A DNA stretch of 64,000 nt from assembly GCA_051880475.1 (NCBI GenBank), contig JBJEOA010000009.1, positions 1 to 64,000 of the forward strand, in the 5' to 3' direction. Below the pieces are notes generated by a model. That model saw nothing but the letters and a program-made list of their open reading frames with translations. It did no database searches and was not told the DNA's origin. The DNA comes from JAUUSJ01 sp051880475 (GTDB lineage: Bacteria > Bacillota > Clostridia > Lachnospirales > Lachnospiraceae). Positions 43,030 through 51,512 of the stretch are shown here, piece by piece. The position numbers and the translations under genes were made by a program. Positions within the stretch are counted from its first letter, which is position 1. Every line of letters begins with the position of its first letter.

Positions 43030-43112
43030 TTTCCCTACGTTGGCATTATCCAAATCAGGTTTTGGGTCGAAAGTGTCTCTTTCCTCTCAGCCTGCCAAAC
43101 AAGCTCCCCATT
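43030..43112 (-). promoter_or_regulatory. TPP riboswitch controlling thiMED
   Basis: The minus strand reads GGGGAGC, then GGCTGAGAGGAAAGAG, GACCC, ACCTGAT, TGGATAATGCCAACGTAGGGAA. These are the conserved THI-box elements in the correct order. It lies about 130 nt upstream of thiM and ahead of a terminator. Confidence 0.97.
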
Positions 43113-43291
43113 TGTATTAACTATACTACGAAAAGAAAGAAATGTAAATGGGAAATTTAAATAGGAAAAAAATGTAATTAAAAATTCGAAGAAAGTATAA
43201 TCAGAAATTAGAATAAAAAAATCATTAGAGTTTCCAAAAAGACAGAAAATACAAAAATTTCTGATTGTACTTTTTAAATTTTAGGAAAAAA

Positions 43292-43320
43292 TTGACGATT
43301 GAGAATAGATTTGGTATTAT
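43292..43320 (+). promoter_or_regulatory. Promoter of nagB
   Basis: TTGACG (43292-43297) and TATTAT (43315-43320) are separated by 17 nt, about 40 nt before the nagB start. The stretch 43113-43291 between the riboswitch and this promoter is A/T rich with no gene. Confidence 0.65.
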
Positions 43321-43359
43321 AAGAACATAAATAAACACATAGCCGAGGAGGACAATGTT

Positions 43360-44091
43360 ATGAGAATTTATAAGGCAAAAGACTATAAGGATATGAGCAA
43401 AAAGGCGGCAAATATTTTAGCTGCACAAATTATTATGAAACCAAACTCCATACTTGGATTAGCTACAGGTTCTACACCGATTGGTCTTTATGAACAGCTT
43501 GTTAAAAAGTATGAAAATGGAGACTTAGATTTTTCTGAAGTAACATCTGTAAACTTAGATGAATATAAAGGATTAGATGCAAGTAATGATCAAAGTTACG
43601 CATACTTTATGAATTACCATCTATTTGACAAGGTAAATATCAATAAGGAAAATACCTACCTCCCAAATGGTTTAGCAGAGGATGCAAAGAAGGAATGTGA
43701 GAGATATACAAATCTCATTTATTCTCTTGGGGGAGTAGATTTACAGTTACTAGGAATCGGACATAACGGACATATTGGATTTAACGAGCCAGGAGAAGTA
43801 TTTAATAAAGATGTTCACTGTGTAAATTTGACAGAGAGAACAATCGAGGCAAATAAGAGATTTTTTGCATCCGCAGATGATGTGCCAAAGCAGGCTTATT
43901 CCATGGGAATTAAGACAATTATGCACGCTAAGAAAATCTTATTAGTTGCAAGTGGAGAGGATAAGGCAGATGCAGTTGCAAAAGCTTTCTTTGGAGAGAT
44001 TACTCCTCAGTTACCAGGTTCTATTTTACAGCTTCACAATGATGTTATCTTAGTGGCAGATGAGGCGGCTTTATCTAAAGTAGAATTATAA
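43360..44091 (+). CDS. nagB: Glucosamine-6-phosphate deaminase
   Basis: This 243-residue enzyme converts glucosamine-6-phosphate to fructose-6-phosphate and ammonia. The phosphate-binding LGLATGSTPIGLYEQL, the active-site VNLDEYKGLDASNDQSYAYFM, the LLGIGHNGHIGFNEPG block with catalytic Asp/His partners, and KKILLVASGEDKADAV are intact. GAGGAGG precedes the ATG. It appears monocistronic, followed by a repeat hairpin and a terminator. Confidence 0.96.
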   Translation: MRIYKAKDYKDMSKKAANILAAQIIMKPNSILGLATGSTPIGLYEQLVKKYENGDLDFSEVTSVNLDEYKGLDASNDQSYAYFMNYHLFDKVNINKENTYLPNGLAEDAKKECERYTNLIYSLGGVDLQLLGIGHNGHIGFNEPGEVFNKDVHCVNLTERTIEANKRFFASADDVPKQAYSMGIKTIMHAKKILLVASGEDKADAVAKAFFGEITPQLPGSILQLHNDVILVADEAALSKVEL

Positions 44092-44100
44092 ATATATATA

Positions 44101-44175
44101 TTGATGTTGGGGTCAAAAGCCTTATCATGCAAGTATGAACGGCTTTTTGACCTTTTGACTCTGGCATCATAAAAT
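44101..44175 (+). repeat. Dispersed hairpin repeat, copy A
   Basis: Outer bases TGATGTTGG can pair with CTGGCATCA. The main stem is GGTCAAAAGCC with GGCTTTTTGACC, and the apex is the core TTATCATGCAAGTATGAACG. Copies B (46896) and C (57958) keep the core and the CTGGCAT-type tail but have different, still complementary stems. It lies just after nagB. Confidence 0.8.
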
Positions 44176-44191
44176 TGTGGTTTAAGATAAG

Positions 44192-44232
44192 ACAGGAGAT
44201 GTTGCTATTTCGCAGTATCTCCTATTTTTATT
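44192..44232 (+). terminator. Terminator downstream of nagB
   Basis: AGGAGAT (44194-44200) pairs with ATCTCCT (44217-44223), with extra inner pairs, followed by ATTTTTATT. The remaining 300 bases to the next gene are A/T rich and contain TTGCAA and TATAAT elements (44295-44326) at a poor 20-nt spacing. Confidence 0.75.
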
Positions 44233-44543
44233 GCCATTTTATATTTTTACCCAATATATAAAATTTTATCAAGATTTTTGTGATTTTTAAATTGTTGCAA
44301 GTATAATAAAAATATGCTACTATAATCGGTAATTTACAGAGAAATAGAAAAGACCTATGAGTCTTAGAAAATGTAGATGTAATCTAAATAGAACAAACGA
44401 AGAAGTTCTAACAAAGAGAGGGGAATTATAGTTGAGAAAGATATACAGAAAAAGTGAGGTGATAAAGTAGATAATGAGGAAAAGAATGTAGATACGGTGA
44501 ATTAAAAGTAAACTATCATGATTAAAGGAGAAAAAGAAAGGTG

Positions 44544-46160
44544 ATGAAAAAATTTAAAGGTATCATTTTAATGGTTATCGTTAGTGTGATGATGATGTTT
44601 ATATCGTTACCAGTTTCTGCTGATAATGTCAGTGGGGATTGGGAGTATACAGTTTCTAGTGGAGAGGCTACTCTTACAAAATATATAGGAAATAGTCGAA
44701 TTATTAATATTCCATCATCTGTAAATGGATATCCAGTAACTGGAATTGGGAATAAAATTTTTTATGATACTAATATAACTTCTTTAACTATACCAGCGTC
44801 AATTGAATATATTGGTTCTGCGGCGTTTGCAAATTGTAAATATTTAACTAATGTAAATTATAATGCTAAAGATTGTTATGTTTATTATGGTCGCTCAATG
44901 ATGAGCCATCATGTGTTTGTGAATGCAGGAAAATTTAGTAATTCATTAACGGTCACTTTTGGTCCTTCTGTTAAAAGAATTCCAACATGTTTATTTGAAG
45001 CTAGTGAAGATACCTATGCCCGTGTAACAAAAGTTGTTATACCTGATAATGTTGAAGTGATAGGGAAATGGGCATTCCATAATTGTCAAGATTTAAGTAG
45101 TTTATCATTAGGTAATGGAATACTTGAAATTGGAGAAGAAGCATTTGCAGATTGTTTGAAACTTCGTTCTGTAACAATTCCTTATAAAACTGAAGAAATT
45201 GGACCAGCAGCATTTGCTAATTTAAAATATTTAACGCAAATTAATTATAATGCTAAAGATTGTAATGTTTATTATAGTCGTTCAATGATGAGTCATCATG
45301 CATTTGTGAATGCAGGAAAATTTACTAATAGCTTAGTAGTAAATTTTGGTTCAGGAGTTAAGCGAGTACCAAAATCAATATTTGAGGCTTATGAAAATAG
45401 TTATGCACATATTACAGAGGTTAATTTACCTAGTAGTGTAGTGGAGATAGGAGGTTTTGCTTTCAACAATTGTCGTGATTTAAAAAAGATTACAGTTTCC
45501 TCAAAAAATACTAAATTTCCAACAGGTTATTATGATGCTTTTGAAAATTGTAGTTCTAGTTTAATATTTAAGTGTTATCGAGGAAGTACGGCAGCTTCTT
45601 ATGCATCTAAAAGAGGATTTAAGGTATCTTATTACAATTCAGCAACAAGTATATCGAAAGCCACTGTAAAACTTTCTACGACGAAATATACATATACTGG
45701 AAAAGATAAAAAACCTATAACTACAGTTACGATAGGTAAAACGACATTAAAGCTAAATAAAGATTATTCCGTAAGTTATAAAAATAATAAATCAGTTGGA
45801 ACTGCAACAGTTAGTATTAAAGGATTAGGTAATTATACAGGAACCATAACAAAAACTTTTACTATAGTTCCTAAAGGAACTACTATTTCAAAATTATCTG
45901 CAATTTCAAGGGGATTTACGGTAATTTTGAAAAAACAAACAACTCAGACGACGGGATATCAGGTACAATATTCCACTAGTAGCAAGTTCAGTAGCGTAGT
46001 GACAAAAGATATTACTAAAAATTCAAAAACATCAGCTACTTACTCAAAGATACAAGGAAATAAAAAATATTATGTGAGAGTGCGAACTTATAAGAGTATT
46101 TCAGGAAAAAGATATTATTCCTCATGGTCGTCAGTAAAATCTGTGATAACAAGGAAATAA
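44544..46160 (+). CDS. Secreted BspA-like leucine-rich repeat protein with Fn3-like C-terminus
   Basis: A signal peptide (residues 1-27, ending SLPVSADN) is followed by BspA-type leucine-rich repeats (for example VVIPDNVEVIGKWAFHNC, LEIGEEAFADCLKLRSVTI). A segment around YNAKDCYVYYGRSMMSHH (about residue 105) recurs about 129 residues later as YNAKDCNVYYSRSMMSHH, which shows an internal duplication. The C-terminal part has an Ig-like segment (YTYTGKDKKPITTVTI) and an Fn3-like domain ending SVKSVITRK, similar to the exoprotein at 9801. No LPxTG or membrane anchor is seen. AAAGGAG lies upstream; a GTG three bases earlier is an alternative start. Confidence 0.85.
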   Translation: MKKFKGIILMVIVSVMMMFISLPVSADNVSGDWEYTVSSGEATLTKYIGNSRIINIPSSVNGYPVTGIGNKIFYDTNITSLTIPASIEYIGSAAFANCKYLTNVNYNAKDCYVYYGRSMMSHHVFVNAGKFSNSLTVTFGPSVKRIPTCLFEASEDTYARVTKVVIPDNVEVIGKWAFHNCQDLSSLSLGNGILEIGEEAFADCLKLRSVTIPYKTEEIGPAAFANLKYLTQINYNAKDCNVYYSRSMMSHHAFVNAGKFTNSLVVNFGSGVKRVPKSIFEAYENSYAHITEVNLPSSVVEIGGFAFNNCRDLKKITVSSKNTKFPTGYYDAFENCSSSLIFKCYRGSTAASYASKRGFKVSYYNSATSISKATVKLSTTKYTYTGKDKKPITTVTIGKTTLKLNKDYSVSYKNNKSVGTATVSIKGLGNYTGTITKTFTIVPKGTTISKLSAISRGFTVILKKQTTQTTGYQVQYSTSSKFSSVVTKDITKNSKTSATYSKIQGNKKYYVRVRTYKSISGKRYYSSWSSVKSVITRK

Positions 46161-46182
46161 CTATATAGGAAACCTTTTAAAG

Positions 46183-46213
46183 CGTCCAATTAAAAAGTAA
46201 TTGGACGTTTTAA
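46183..46213 (+). terminator. Terminator after the BspA-like gene
   Basis: CGTCCAATTA (46183-46192) pairs perfectly with TAATTGGACG (46198-46207), followed by TTTTAAATTT. Confidence 0.85.
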
Positions 46214-46350
46214 ATTTCAAGTCATATATAATATTATCCAAAAGTCAATAATGAAGAATAGAGCAATGCCGATTAGAAACAGAATTTGAGTGGCGAAAAA
46301 GCATACTCCATGTTAAAATAAAAATAAATATAGAAAGGGGAGGAATGATT

Positions 46351-46780
46351 ATGCCAAAAACAGTTTCAATCGGGGCACAAGATTTTGAATATCTACGAAT
46401 AAGAGATTGTTTTTATATAGATAAAACAAACTTCATCAAGGAGTGGTGGGAAAATGAAGATGCGGTTACATTGATTGCTCGTCCGCGTCGCTTTGGGAAG
46501 ACTTTGAATATGAATATGTTAGAATGTTTTTTCTCAAATCAATATGCAAATCGAGGGGAGCTTTTTGAGGGATTATCGATAAGGAAAGACAGCTTATATT
46601 TTTGAGTTTAAGGTTCGCAATCCAAGGCAGGAAAAGACTTTAGAAGATACCGTGCAAAAGGCACTTGCACAGATAGAAGAAAAGAAATATGATGCCATAT
46701 TGTTGGAAAAAGGAATTACTAAGGAGCAGATAAGACATTACGGTTTTGCATTTGAGGGAAAAAAAGTTTTAATAGGGTGA
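46351..46780 (+). pseudogene. Broken AAA-ATPase/PD-(D/E)XK nuclease-like gene with internal deletion
   Basis: The 5' part encodes the start of the AAA-ATPase-like family common in Bacteroidetes and Clostridia: FEYLRIRDCFYIDKTNFIKE and a Walker A-like ARPRRFGKTLNMNML. It stops at 46605. In the next frame the sequence continues as AYIFEFKVRNPRQEKTLEDT, ALAQIEEKKYDAIL and so on to a stop at 46780, which is the C-terminal nuclease-like end of the same family. About 400 residues that normally lie between are missing, so one deletion removed the middle and shifted the frame. GGGGAGG upstream of the ATG at 46351 is intact. Confidence 0.85.
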
Positions 46781-46812
46781 ATCATTTCTTATCTGTTTAG
46801 GGAAAAATTAGT

Positions 46813-46848
46813 AAAAGGGAGCTATTGCTATGTAGCAGCTCCCTTTTT
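46813..46848 (+). terminator. Terminator after the broken ATPase gene
   Basis: AAAAGGGAGCT (46813-46823) pairs with AGCTCCCTTTTT (46837-46848). A second inverted repeat (ATCATTTTGT with ACAAAATGAT, 46871-46900) follows and adjoins repeat copy B. Confidence 0.85.
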
Positions 46849-46895
46849 CACAGTCAGTGTCTGTTTTCGTATCATTTTGTTTCTTATTTCACAAA

Positions 46896-46962
46896 ATGAT
46901 ATTGAGTGAAAAAGCATTATCATGCAAGCATGAACGACTTTTTCCCTTTGGCATTATAAAAT
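46896..46962 (+). repeat. Dispersed hairpin repeat, copy B
   Basis: The core TTATCATGCAAGCATGAACG (46917-46936) is flanked by GTGAAAAAG and CTTTTTCCC, a different stem from copies A and C. The tail TTTGGCATTATAA includes the thiC stop codon (46954-46956). It may help terminate thiC from the other strand. Confidence 0.8.
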
Positions 46963-48264
46963 ATCAATATACTCTCCAGCCAAAGCCTTATTCATGCTTC
47001 GAACAGCACAGAATTTTCCACACATACTGCAAGTATCGCTGTGGTCATCTTCTGGCTTTCTGCTGTCACGAATTGCCTTTGCTGTCTCTGGATCTAAGGC
47101 ACATTCAAATTGAGCATCCCAGTCAAGATTTCTTCTGGCATCTGCCATCTTATCATCAATATCACGAGCTCCAGGTACTCCCTTTGCGATATCGGCAGCG
47201 TGAGCCGCAATTTTAGAGGCGATAATACCTTGTTTTACGTCATCGACATTTGGAAGAGCGAGATGCTCGGCAGGAGTTACATAACATAAGAAAGCTGCAC
47301 CGCTCATGGCTGCGACTGCACCACCGATTGCACTTGTGATATGGTCATATCCAGGTGCGATATCTGTAACGATAGGTCCAAGTACATAAAATGGTGCGCC
47401 CATGCAAATGCTCTTTTGAACTTCCATATTGGCAGCAACTTGATTTAGAGGAACATGACCTGGTCCTTCTACCATAACTTGTACGTTATGATCCCAAGCT
47501 CTCTTTGTAAGCTCTCCAAGACGAACTAATTCTTCGATTTGGCATACGTCTGTTGCGTCTGCGAGACAACCTGGTCTACAGGCATCACCGAGAGAGATTG
47601 TCACATCATACTCCTCGCAGATATCTAAAATTTCATCAAAATATTCATAAAATGGATTTTCCTCGCCTGTCATACTCATCCATGCAAATACAAGACTGCC
47701 GCCGCGGCTTACGATATTCATTTTTCTTTTATGCTTTTTGATTTGCTCGATTGTCTTTTTTGTGATTCCACAGTGTAATGTTACAAAGTCAACACCGTCC
47801 TCAGCGTGAAGACGAACAACATCGATAAAATCCTTTGCCGTTAGTGTAGCTAAATCTCTCTGATAGTGAATAACGCTGTCGTATACTGGAACAGTACCAA
47901 TCATAACAGGACATTCACTTGTTAATTTTTGGCGGAATGGCTGTGTATTTCCATGGCTGGATAAATCCATAATCGCTTCTGCTCCAAGATTTACCGCACT
48001 CATTACTTTTTGCATCTCGATATTATAATCTTTACAGTCTCTAGATACTCCAAGGTTTACATTAATTTTTGTGCGGAGCATACTTCCTACTCCCTCAGGG
48101 TCAAGACATTTGTGATTTTTATTTGCACAAATCGCAACCTTTCCCTCCGCAACTAATTTCATTAGCGCCTCGACTGACAGTTTTTCTTTTCTCGCAACAG
48201 TCTCAATTTCAGGTGTCACGATTCCTTTTCTGGCAGCGTCCATCTGTGTTGTGTAGTTTCTCAT
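46954..48264 (-). CDS. thiC: Phosphomethylpyrimidine synthase
   Basis: This radical SAM enzyme rearranges aminoimidazole ribotide to HMP phosphate. The 436-residue short form typical of Clostridia has MEGPGHVPLNQVAANM, YVLGPIVTDIAPGYDHITSAIGG and, near the C-terminus, the iron-sulfur cluster cysteines in SDTCSMCGKFCAVRSM. The GDACRPGC segment is also typical. AGGAGGAAAAGAAC precedes the ATG on the minus strand. It is monocistronic behind its own TPP riboswitch. Confidence 0.97.
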   Translation of the reverse strand: MRNYTTQMDAARKGIVTPEIETVARKEKLSVEALMKLVAEGKVAICANKNHKCLDPEGVGSMLRTKINVNLGVSRDCKDYNIEMQKVMSAVNLGAEAIMDLSSHGNTQPFRQKLTSECPVMIGTVPVYDSVIHYQRDLATLTAKDFIDVVRLHAEDGVDFVTLHCGITKKTIEQIKKHKRKMNIVSRGGSLVFAWMSMTGEENPFYEYFDEILDICEEYDVTISLGDACRPGCLADATDVCQIEELVRLGELTKRAWDHNVQVMVEGPGHVPLNQVAANMEVQKSICMGAPFYVLGPIVTDIAPGYDHITSAIGGAVAAMSGAAFLCYVTPAEHLALPNVDDVKQGIIASKIAAHAADIAKGVPGARDIDDKMADARRNLDWDAQFECALDPETAKAIRDSRKPEDDHSDTCSMCGKFCAVRSMNKALAGEYIDIL

Positions 48265-48335
48265 GTTCTTTTCCTCCTTAATTTCACAGATTTTTTTAGA
48301 GTGACAAAAGGTGGTGCTCCCAATTTGTCACTATC

Positions 48336-48363
48336 AAAAAAGAGATACCATAGGGGTATCTCT
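48336..48363 (-). terminator. Terminator of the thiC leader
   Basis: On the minus strand AGAGATACC pairs with GGTATCTCT around CCTAT and is followed by six T. A further inverted repeat (AGTGACAAA with TTTGTCACT, 48300-48332) lies between it and the thiC ribosome site. Confidence 0.85.
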
Positions 48364-48455
48364 AGTGAAAAATCATTTTATACTTAAAATAAAAAAACTA
48401 TAAAACACTCGCGTATCTCATAGTCCTATTACCTCAAATATCTCATCTTTCTAGG

Positions 48456-48540
48456 CTATCCCTACGTTGGCATTATCCAAATCAGGTAATGGGTCGAAAG
48501 TATCTCTTTCCTCTCAGCCGGCTATCCAGCTCCCCAAGCG
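48456..48540 (-). promoter_or_regulatory. TPP riboswitch controlling thiC
   Basis: The minus strand has GGGGAGC, GGCTGAGAGGAAAGA, GACCC, TTACCTGATTTGGATAATGCC and ACGTAGGGAT in THI-box order, nearly identical in core to the thiM switch. It is followed by about 90 nt and then the leader terminator. Confidence 0.97.
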
Positions 48541-48696
48541 ATATCTCTTTGTCAAATTTAGTATACTACTACGTAGATTTTTTGTAAAGCAAAATTTTAT
48601 GATGTCACGGAATTTAATTTTTATAAAATTTTTGTAAGTTCGAGTAATTTTACGAAGTTATGACAAAAAAATTCTTTATAAATCATACTAAACCTA

Positions 48697-48725
48697 TTGA
48701 CATAGTAGGAAAAAAGAATTATGAT
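48697..48725 (+). promoter_or_regulatory. Promoter of the gamma-glutamyl ligase cassette
   Basis: TTGACA (48697-48702) and TATGAT (48720-48725) are separated by 17 nt, about 100 nt before the first gene. The region from 48541 to 48696 is A/T rich and holds no gene. Confidence 0.65.
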
Positions 48726-48825
48726 ATACTCTATAAAGAAAAGTAATTTTATTTTTTATAAATGGATAGAAAGTAGAGAAAGAATCCTAACCTATAATAC
48801 ACATATGATATAAGGGGGCTGAGTA

Positions 48826-50205
48826 ATGAAAAGCAGTATCATTGATGAAGCAATTTATGAGAGATATATTATGCCTACTAAGCGAGAGAAAACAAAGCTT
48901 GTAGGTTTGGAGTTTGAACTTCCAATTGTGAATCGAAAAGAAGAACCAGTAAATTTTGAGATTGTACATAACGTAACAGATGATTTCATTCGAAAATTTT
49001 CTTTTGATAAAATAAATAGAGATGATGAAGGATTTATTTACTCAGCGATAGATAAAAAGACGGGAGATGGCGTGTCCTTTGACTGTAGTTATAATACGCT
49101 AGAGTTTTCCTTTGGAACAGAGTTAGATTTAAATATACTGCATGCAAGATTTGTAAAATATTATACATATATAAAAACGCTATTGGAGAAATATGACCAT
49201 ACTTTAACTGGAATGGGGATTAATCCACATCACGACATAAATAAGAATGTGCCAGTAGTTAGTGAGAGATATCGTATGTTATTTCATTATCTTTCTTCGT
49301 ATGAAAATTATGGTGAAAAGATTTTATTCCATCATCATCCAAATTTTGGGCTATTTTCTTGTGCAAGTCAGGTGCAAATGGATGTAGAGGAAAAAGAATT
49401 AGTGGAAACCTTGAATACATTTACGAAGTTAGAACCGTTGAAAGCATTAATTTTTGCAAATTCACCTTGGGGGAAAAAACAGGAGATTCTCTGTAGTCGA
49501 GATAATTTTTGGAGAAATAGCCTTCATGGTTTAAATCGACATAATGTAGATATGTACGGATTGGAATTTGAGTCTATCGATGAAATTATATCTTATATAA
49601 AAAGTATGAGTATGTATTGTGTGGAGAGAGAGGGAAAATATATTAATTTTCGTCCGACACCGTTAGTGCAATACTTTGCATCTGAAAAAATAAAAGGAGA
49701 GTATTTCGACGGAGAAAAATACAGAGAAATAATGATACATCCTGAGATTTCTGATTTGCAATATTTACGTTCTTTTAAATTTGAAGATTTGACATTTAGG
49801 GGGACAGTAGAATTTCGAAGTGTCTGTGAGCAACCTGTAAAAGAAATTATGGCATCAGGTGCATTCCACGCTGGATTGATGGAAAATCTTCATCAATTAA
49901 CAGAAGTTTTAAATGGAGATCATATTATTTATCATAAAGGATATAATGCCTCAGAACTTAGGCGGATGTTTGTAAAAAAGAAGCTTCCAGATATATTTAA
50001 TTGGAAGGAAGTTTCCAAACTGATAAGTGAAATTTTAGACATCGCAGAAAATGGACTCGGCAAGCGTGGCTTTAAAGAAGAGATGTTTTTAGAACCGCTG
50101 TATATAAGAGCGGATAAACTGATTAGTCCCGCAAGAGAGATGGCAGAGGGACTTGCGAGAGGAAAAACATTAAATGATTATATTAATGAGTATGGGAGTT
50201 TATAA
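48826..50205 (+). CDS. Glutamate-cysteine ligase, GCS2/EgtA-like family
   Basis: This 459-residue protein resembles the plant/EgtA-type glutamate-cysteine ligases (GCS2). It has an N-terminal LVGLEFELPIVN block corresponding to the G-x-E-x-E metal/glutamate site, a THNTLEFSFG-like segment (SYNTLEFSFGTELDL), GMGINPHHD, and FRGTVEFRSVCEQPVKE in the second half of the active site. The family ligates the gamma-carboxyl of glutamate to an amine, usually of cysteine, using ATP. Its stop overlaps the start of a second, structurally different ligase by one base. The presence of two ligases suggests a product other than plain gamma-Glu-Cys, but the substrates are unknown. Confidence 0.75.
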   Translation: MKSSIIDEAIYERYIMPTKREKTKLVGLEFELPIVNRKEEPVNFEIVHNVTDDFIRKFSFDKINRDDEGFIYSAIDKKTGDGVSFDCSYNTLEFSFGTELDLNILHARFVKYYTYIKTLLEKYDHTLTGMGINPHHDINKNVPVVSERYRMLFHYLSSYENYGEKILFHHHPNFGLFSCASQVQMDVEEKELVETLNTFTKLEPLKALIFANSPWGKKQEILCSRDNFWRNSLHGLNRHNVDMYGLEFESIDEIISYIKSMSMYCVEREGKYINFRPTPLVQYFASEKIKGEYFDGEKYREIMIHPEISDLQYLRSFKFEDLTFRGTVEFRSVCEQPVKEIMASGAFHAGLMENLHQLTEVLNGDHIIYHKGYNASELRRMFVKKKLPDIFNWKEVSKLISEILDIAENGLGKRGFKEEMFLEPLYIRADKLISPAREMAEGLARGKTLNDYINEYGSL

Positions 50206-51512
50206 TGTTTTATGTTGAAAATGAATATATAAAAAAACATATTTTGGATGGGCATTTTGGTTTAGAAAAAGAAAGTTTAAGGGTTCTTGAAAATGGCATG
50301 TTTTCTCATACCCCTCATCCTTTTCCAGAAGATAAACATATTGTAAAAGACTTCTGTGAAAATCAGACAGAAATCAATACTTCTGTTCATACTAGTATAA
50401 AAGAAGCGATAGAAGAATTGGAGTTTCACAGTCATCGTATCTACTTGAAATTGAAGAATCTTCCACAGAGAGAGTATTTATGGCCATTTTCAAATCCTCC
50501 TTATATCGAAAATGAAAAGGACATACCAGTGGCTATTTTTGAAGGAAATTATGGCTCTAAAACTATTTATAGAGATTATTTATCAGATAAATATGGTCGG
50601 TATAAAATGACTTTTTCTGGAATTCATGTAAATTTCTCTTTTTCGGAAGAATTGCTAAAAATCAATTATGAGGAAAAGAAAAAAACGATAAGACAAAGTC
50701 AAAATATGGAAGACTCCATAGAGGAAGATTATCAAACTTATAAAAATCAATTATATCTTAACTTGGCAAAAAAAATGGCTATGTATGGATGGATTCTCGT
50801 TGCAGTGACGGCTGCTAGCCCGATTATGGATAGTTCTTTTGTAGAAAAGGGAATCTATAATGGAGATATTTTCACTGGAATGGCCTCTGTCAGATGTAGT
50901 GAAATGGGATACTGGAATGACTTTACGCCGATATTTGATTATGAAAATATTCATGCTTATGTAGATGGTATTCAAAAATATGTAAATAGTGGATTGTTAA
51001 GATCTCCGTCAGAATTATATTATCCAATTCGTCTAAAACCAAGAGGAGAAAATAATCTAGACACTCTGCGAGAGCAGGGAGTAGATCATATTGAGCTTCG
51101 TATGTTTGACTTAAATCCTCTTGTAGAATCTGGTGTGGAGGAGAAAGATATTTTGTTTGCACAGCTTTTAATGGTTTGGCTTTTATCTACTTCTCATCAG
51201 ACTTTTACACAGAAAGAGCAGATACAGGCAGTACAGAATTTTAAAAACGCTGCTCGATATGATTTAAAGACAGTTAAAATATTATCTTCCGATGGAGAAA
51301 ATTATTCAGTCGCTAAATCTGCTATAGGAGTCATAGATAAGATGAGAAAATTTTATAAAAATCTGGGGCTTCCAGTACAGGATATATTGGAATTTGAATA
51401 TGATAAATTTGTTCACCCAGAAAATCGATATGCATGGAAAATCAGAGAACAGTTTCAGGAAGGTTATGTAAAAAAAGCGTTAAAACTAGCAAAAGAAAGA
51501 CAGGATAAATAA
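50205..51512 (+). CDS. Glutamate-cysteine ligase, type I/GshAB N-terminal-like
   Basis: This 435-residue protein matches the type I GshA or the N-terminal domain of GshAB. Diagnostic blocks are FGLEKESLRVLENGMFSHTPHPFP, DFCENQTEINTS, LWPFSNPPYI, YKMTFSGIHVNFSFSEELL, and PSELYYPIRLKPRG with GVDHIELRMFDLNPLVESG. The C-terminal ATP-grasp glutathione synthetase part of GshAB is absent. It overlaps the upstream ligase by one base, and the amidotransferase follows with no gap, so the three are co-translated. It may make gamma-Glu-Cys or ligate glutamate to another amine. Confidence 0.82.
   Translation: MFYVENEYIKKHILDGHFGLEKESLRVLENGMFSHTPHPFPEDKHIVKDFCENQTEINTSVHTSIKEAIEELEFHSHRIYLKLKNLPQREYLWPFSNPPYIENEKDIPVAIFEGNYGSKTIYRDYLSDKYGRYKMTFSGIHVNFSFSEELLKINYEEKKKTIRQSQNMEDSIEEDYQTYKNQLYLNLAKKMAMYGWILVAVTAASPIMDSSFVEKGIYNGDIFTGMASVRCSEMGYWNDFTPIFDYENIHAYVDGIQKYVNSGLLRSPSELYYPIRLKPRGENNLDTLREQGVDHIELRMFDLNPLVESGVEEKDILFAQLLMVWLLSTSHQTFTQKEQIQAVQNFKNAARYDLKTVKILSSDGENYSVAKSAIGVIDKMRKFYKNLGLPVQDILEFEYDKFVHPENRYAWKIREQFQEGYVKKALKLAKERQDK

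Noticed and set aside
46605..46780. Separate small gene encoding the nuclease-like end
   Set aside because: It has no start codon or ribosome site and matches the missing C-terminus of the gene directly upstream, so it is part of one pseudogene.
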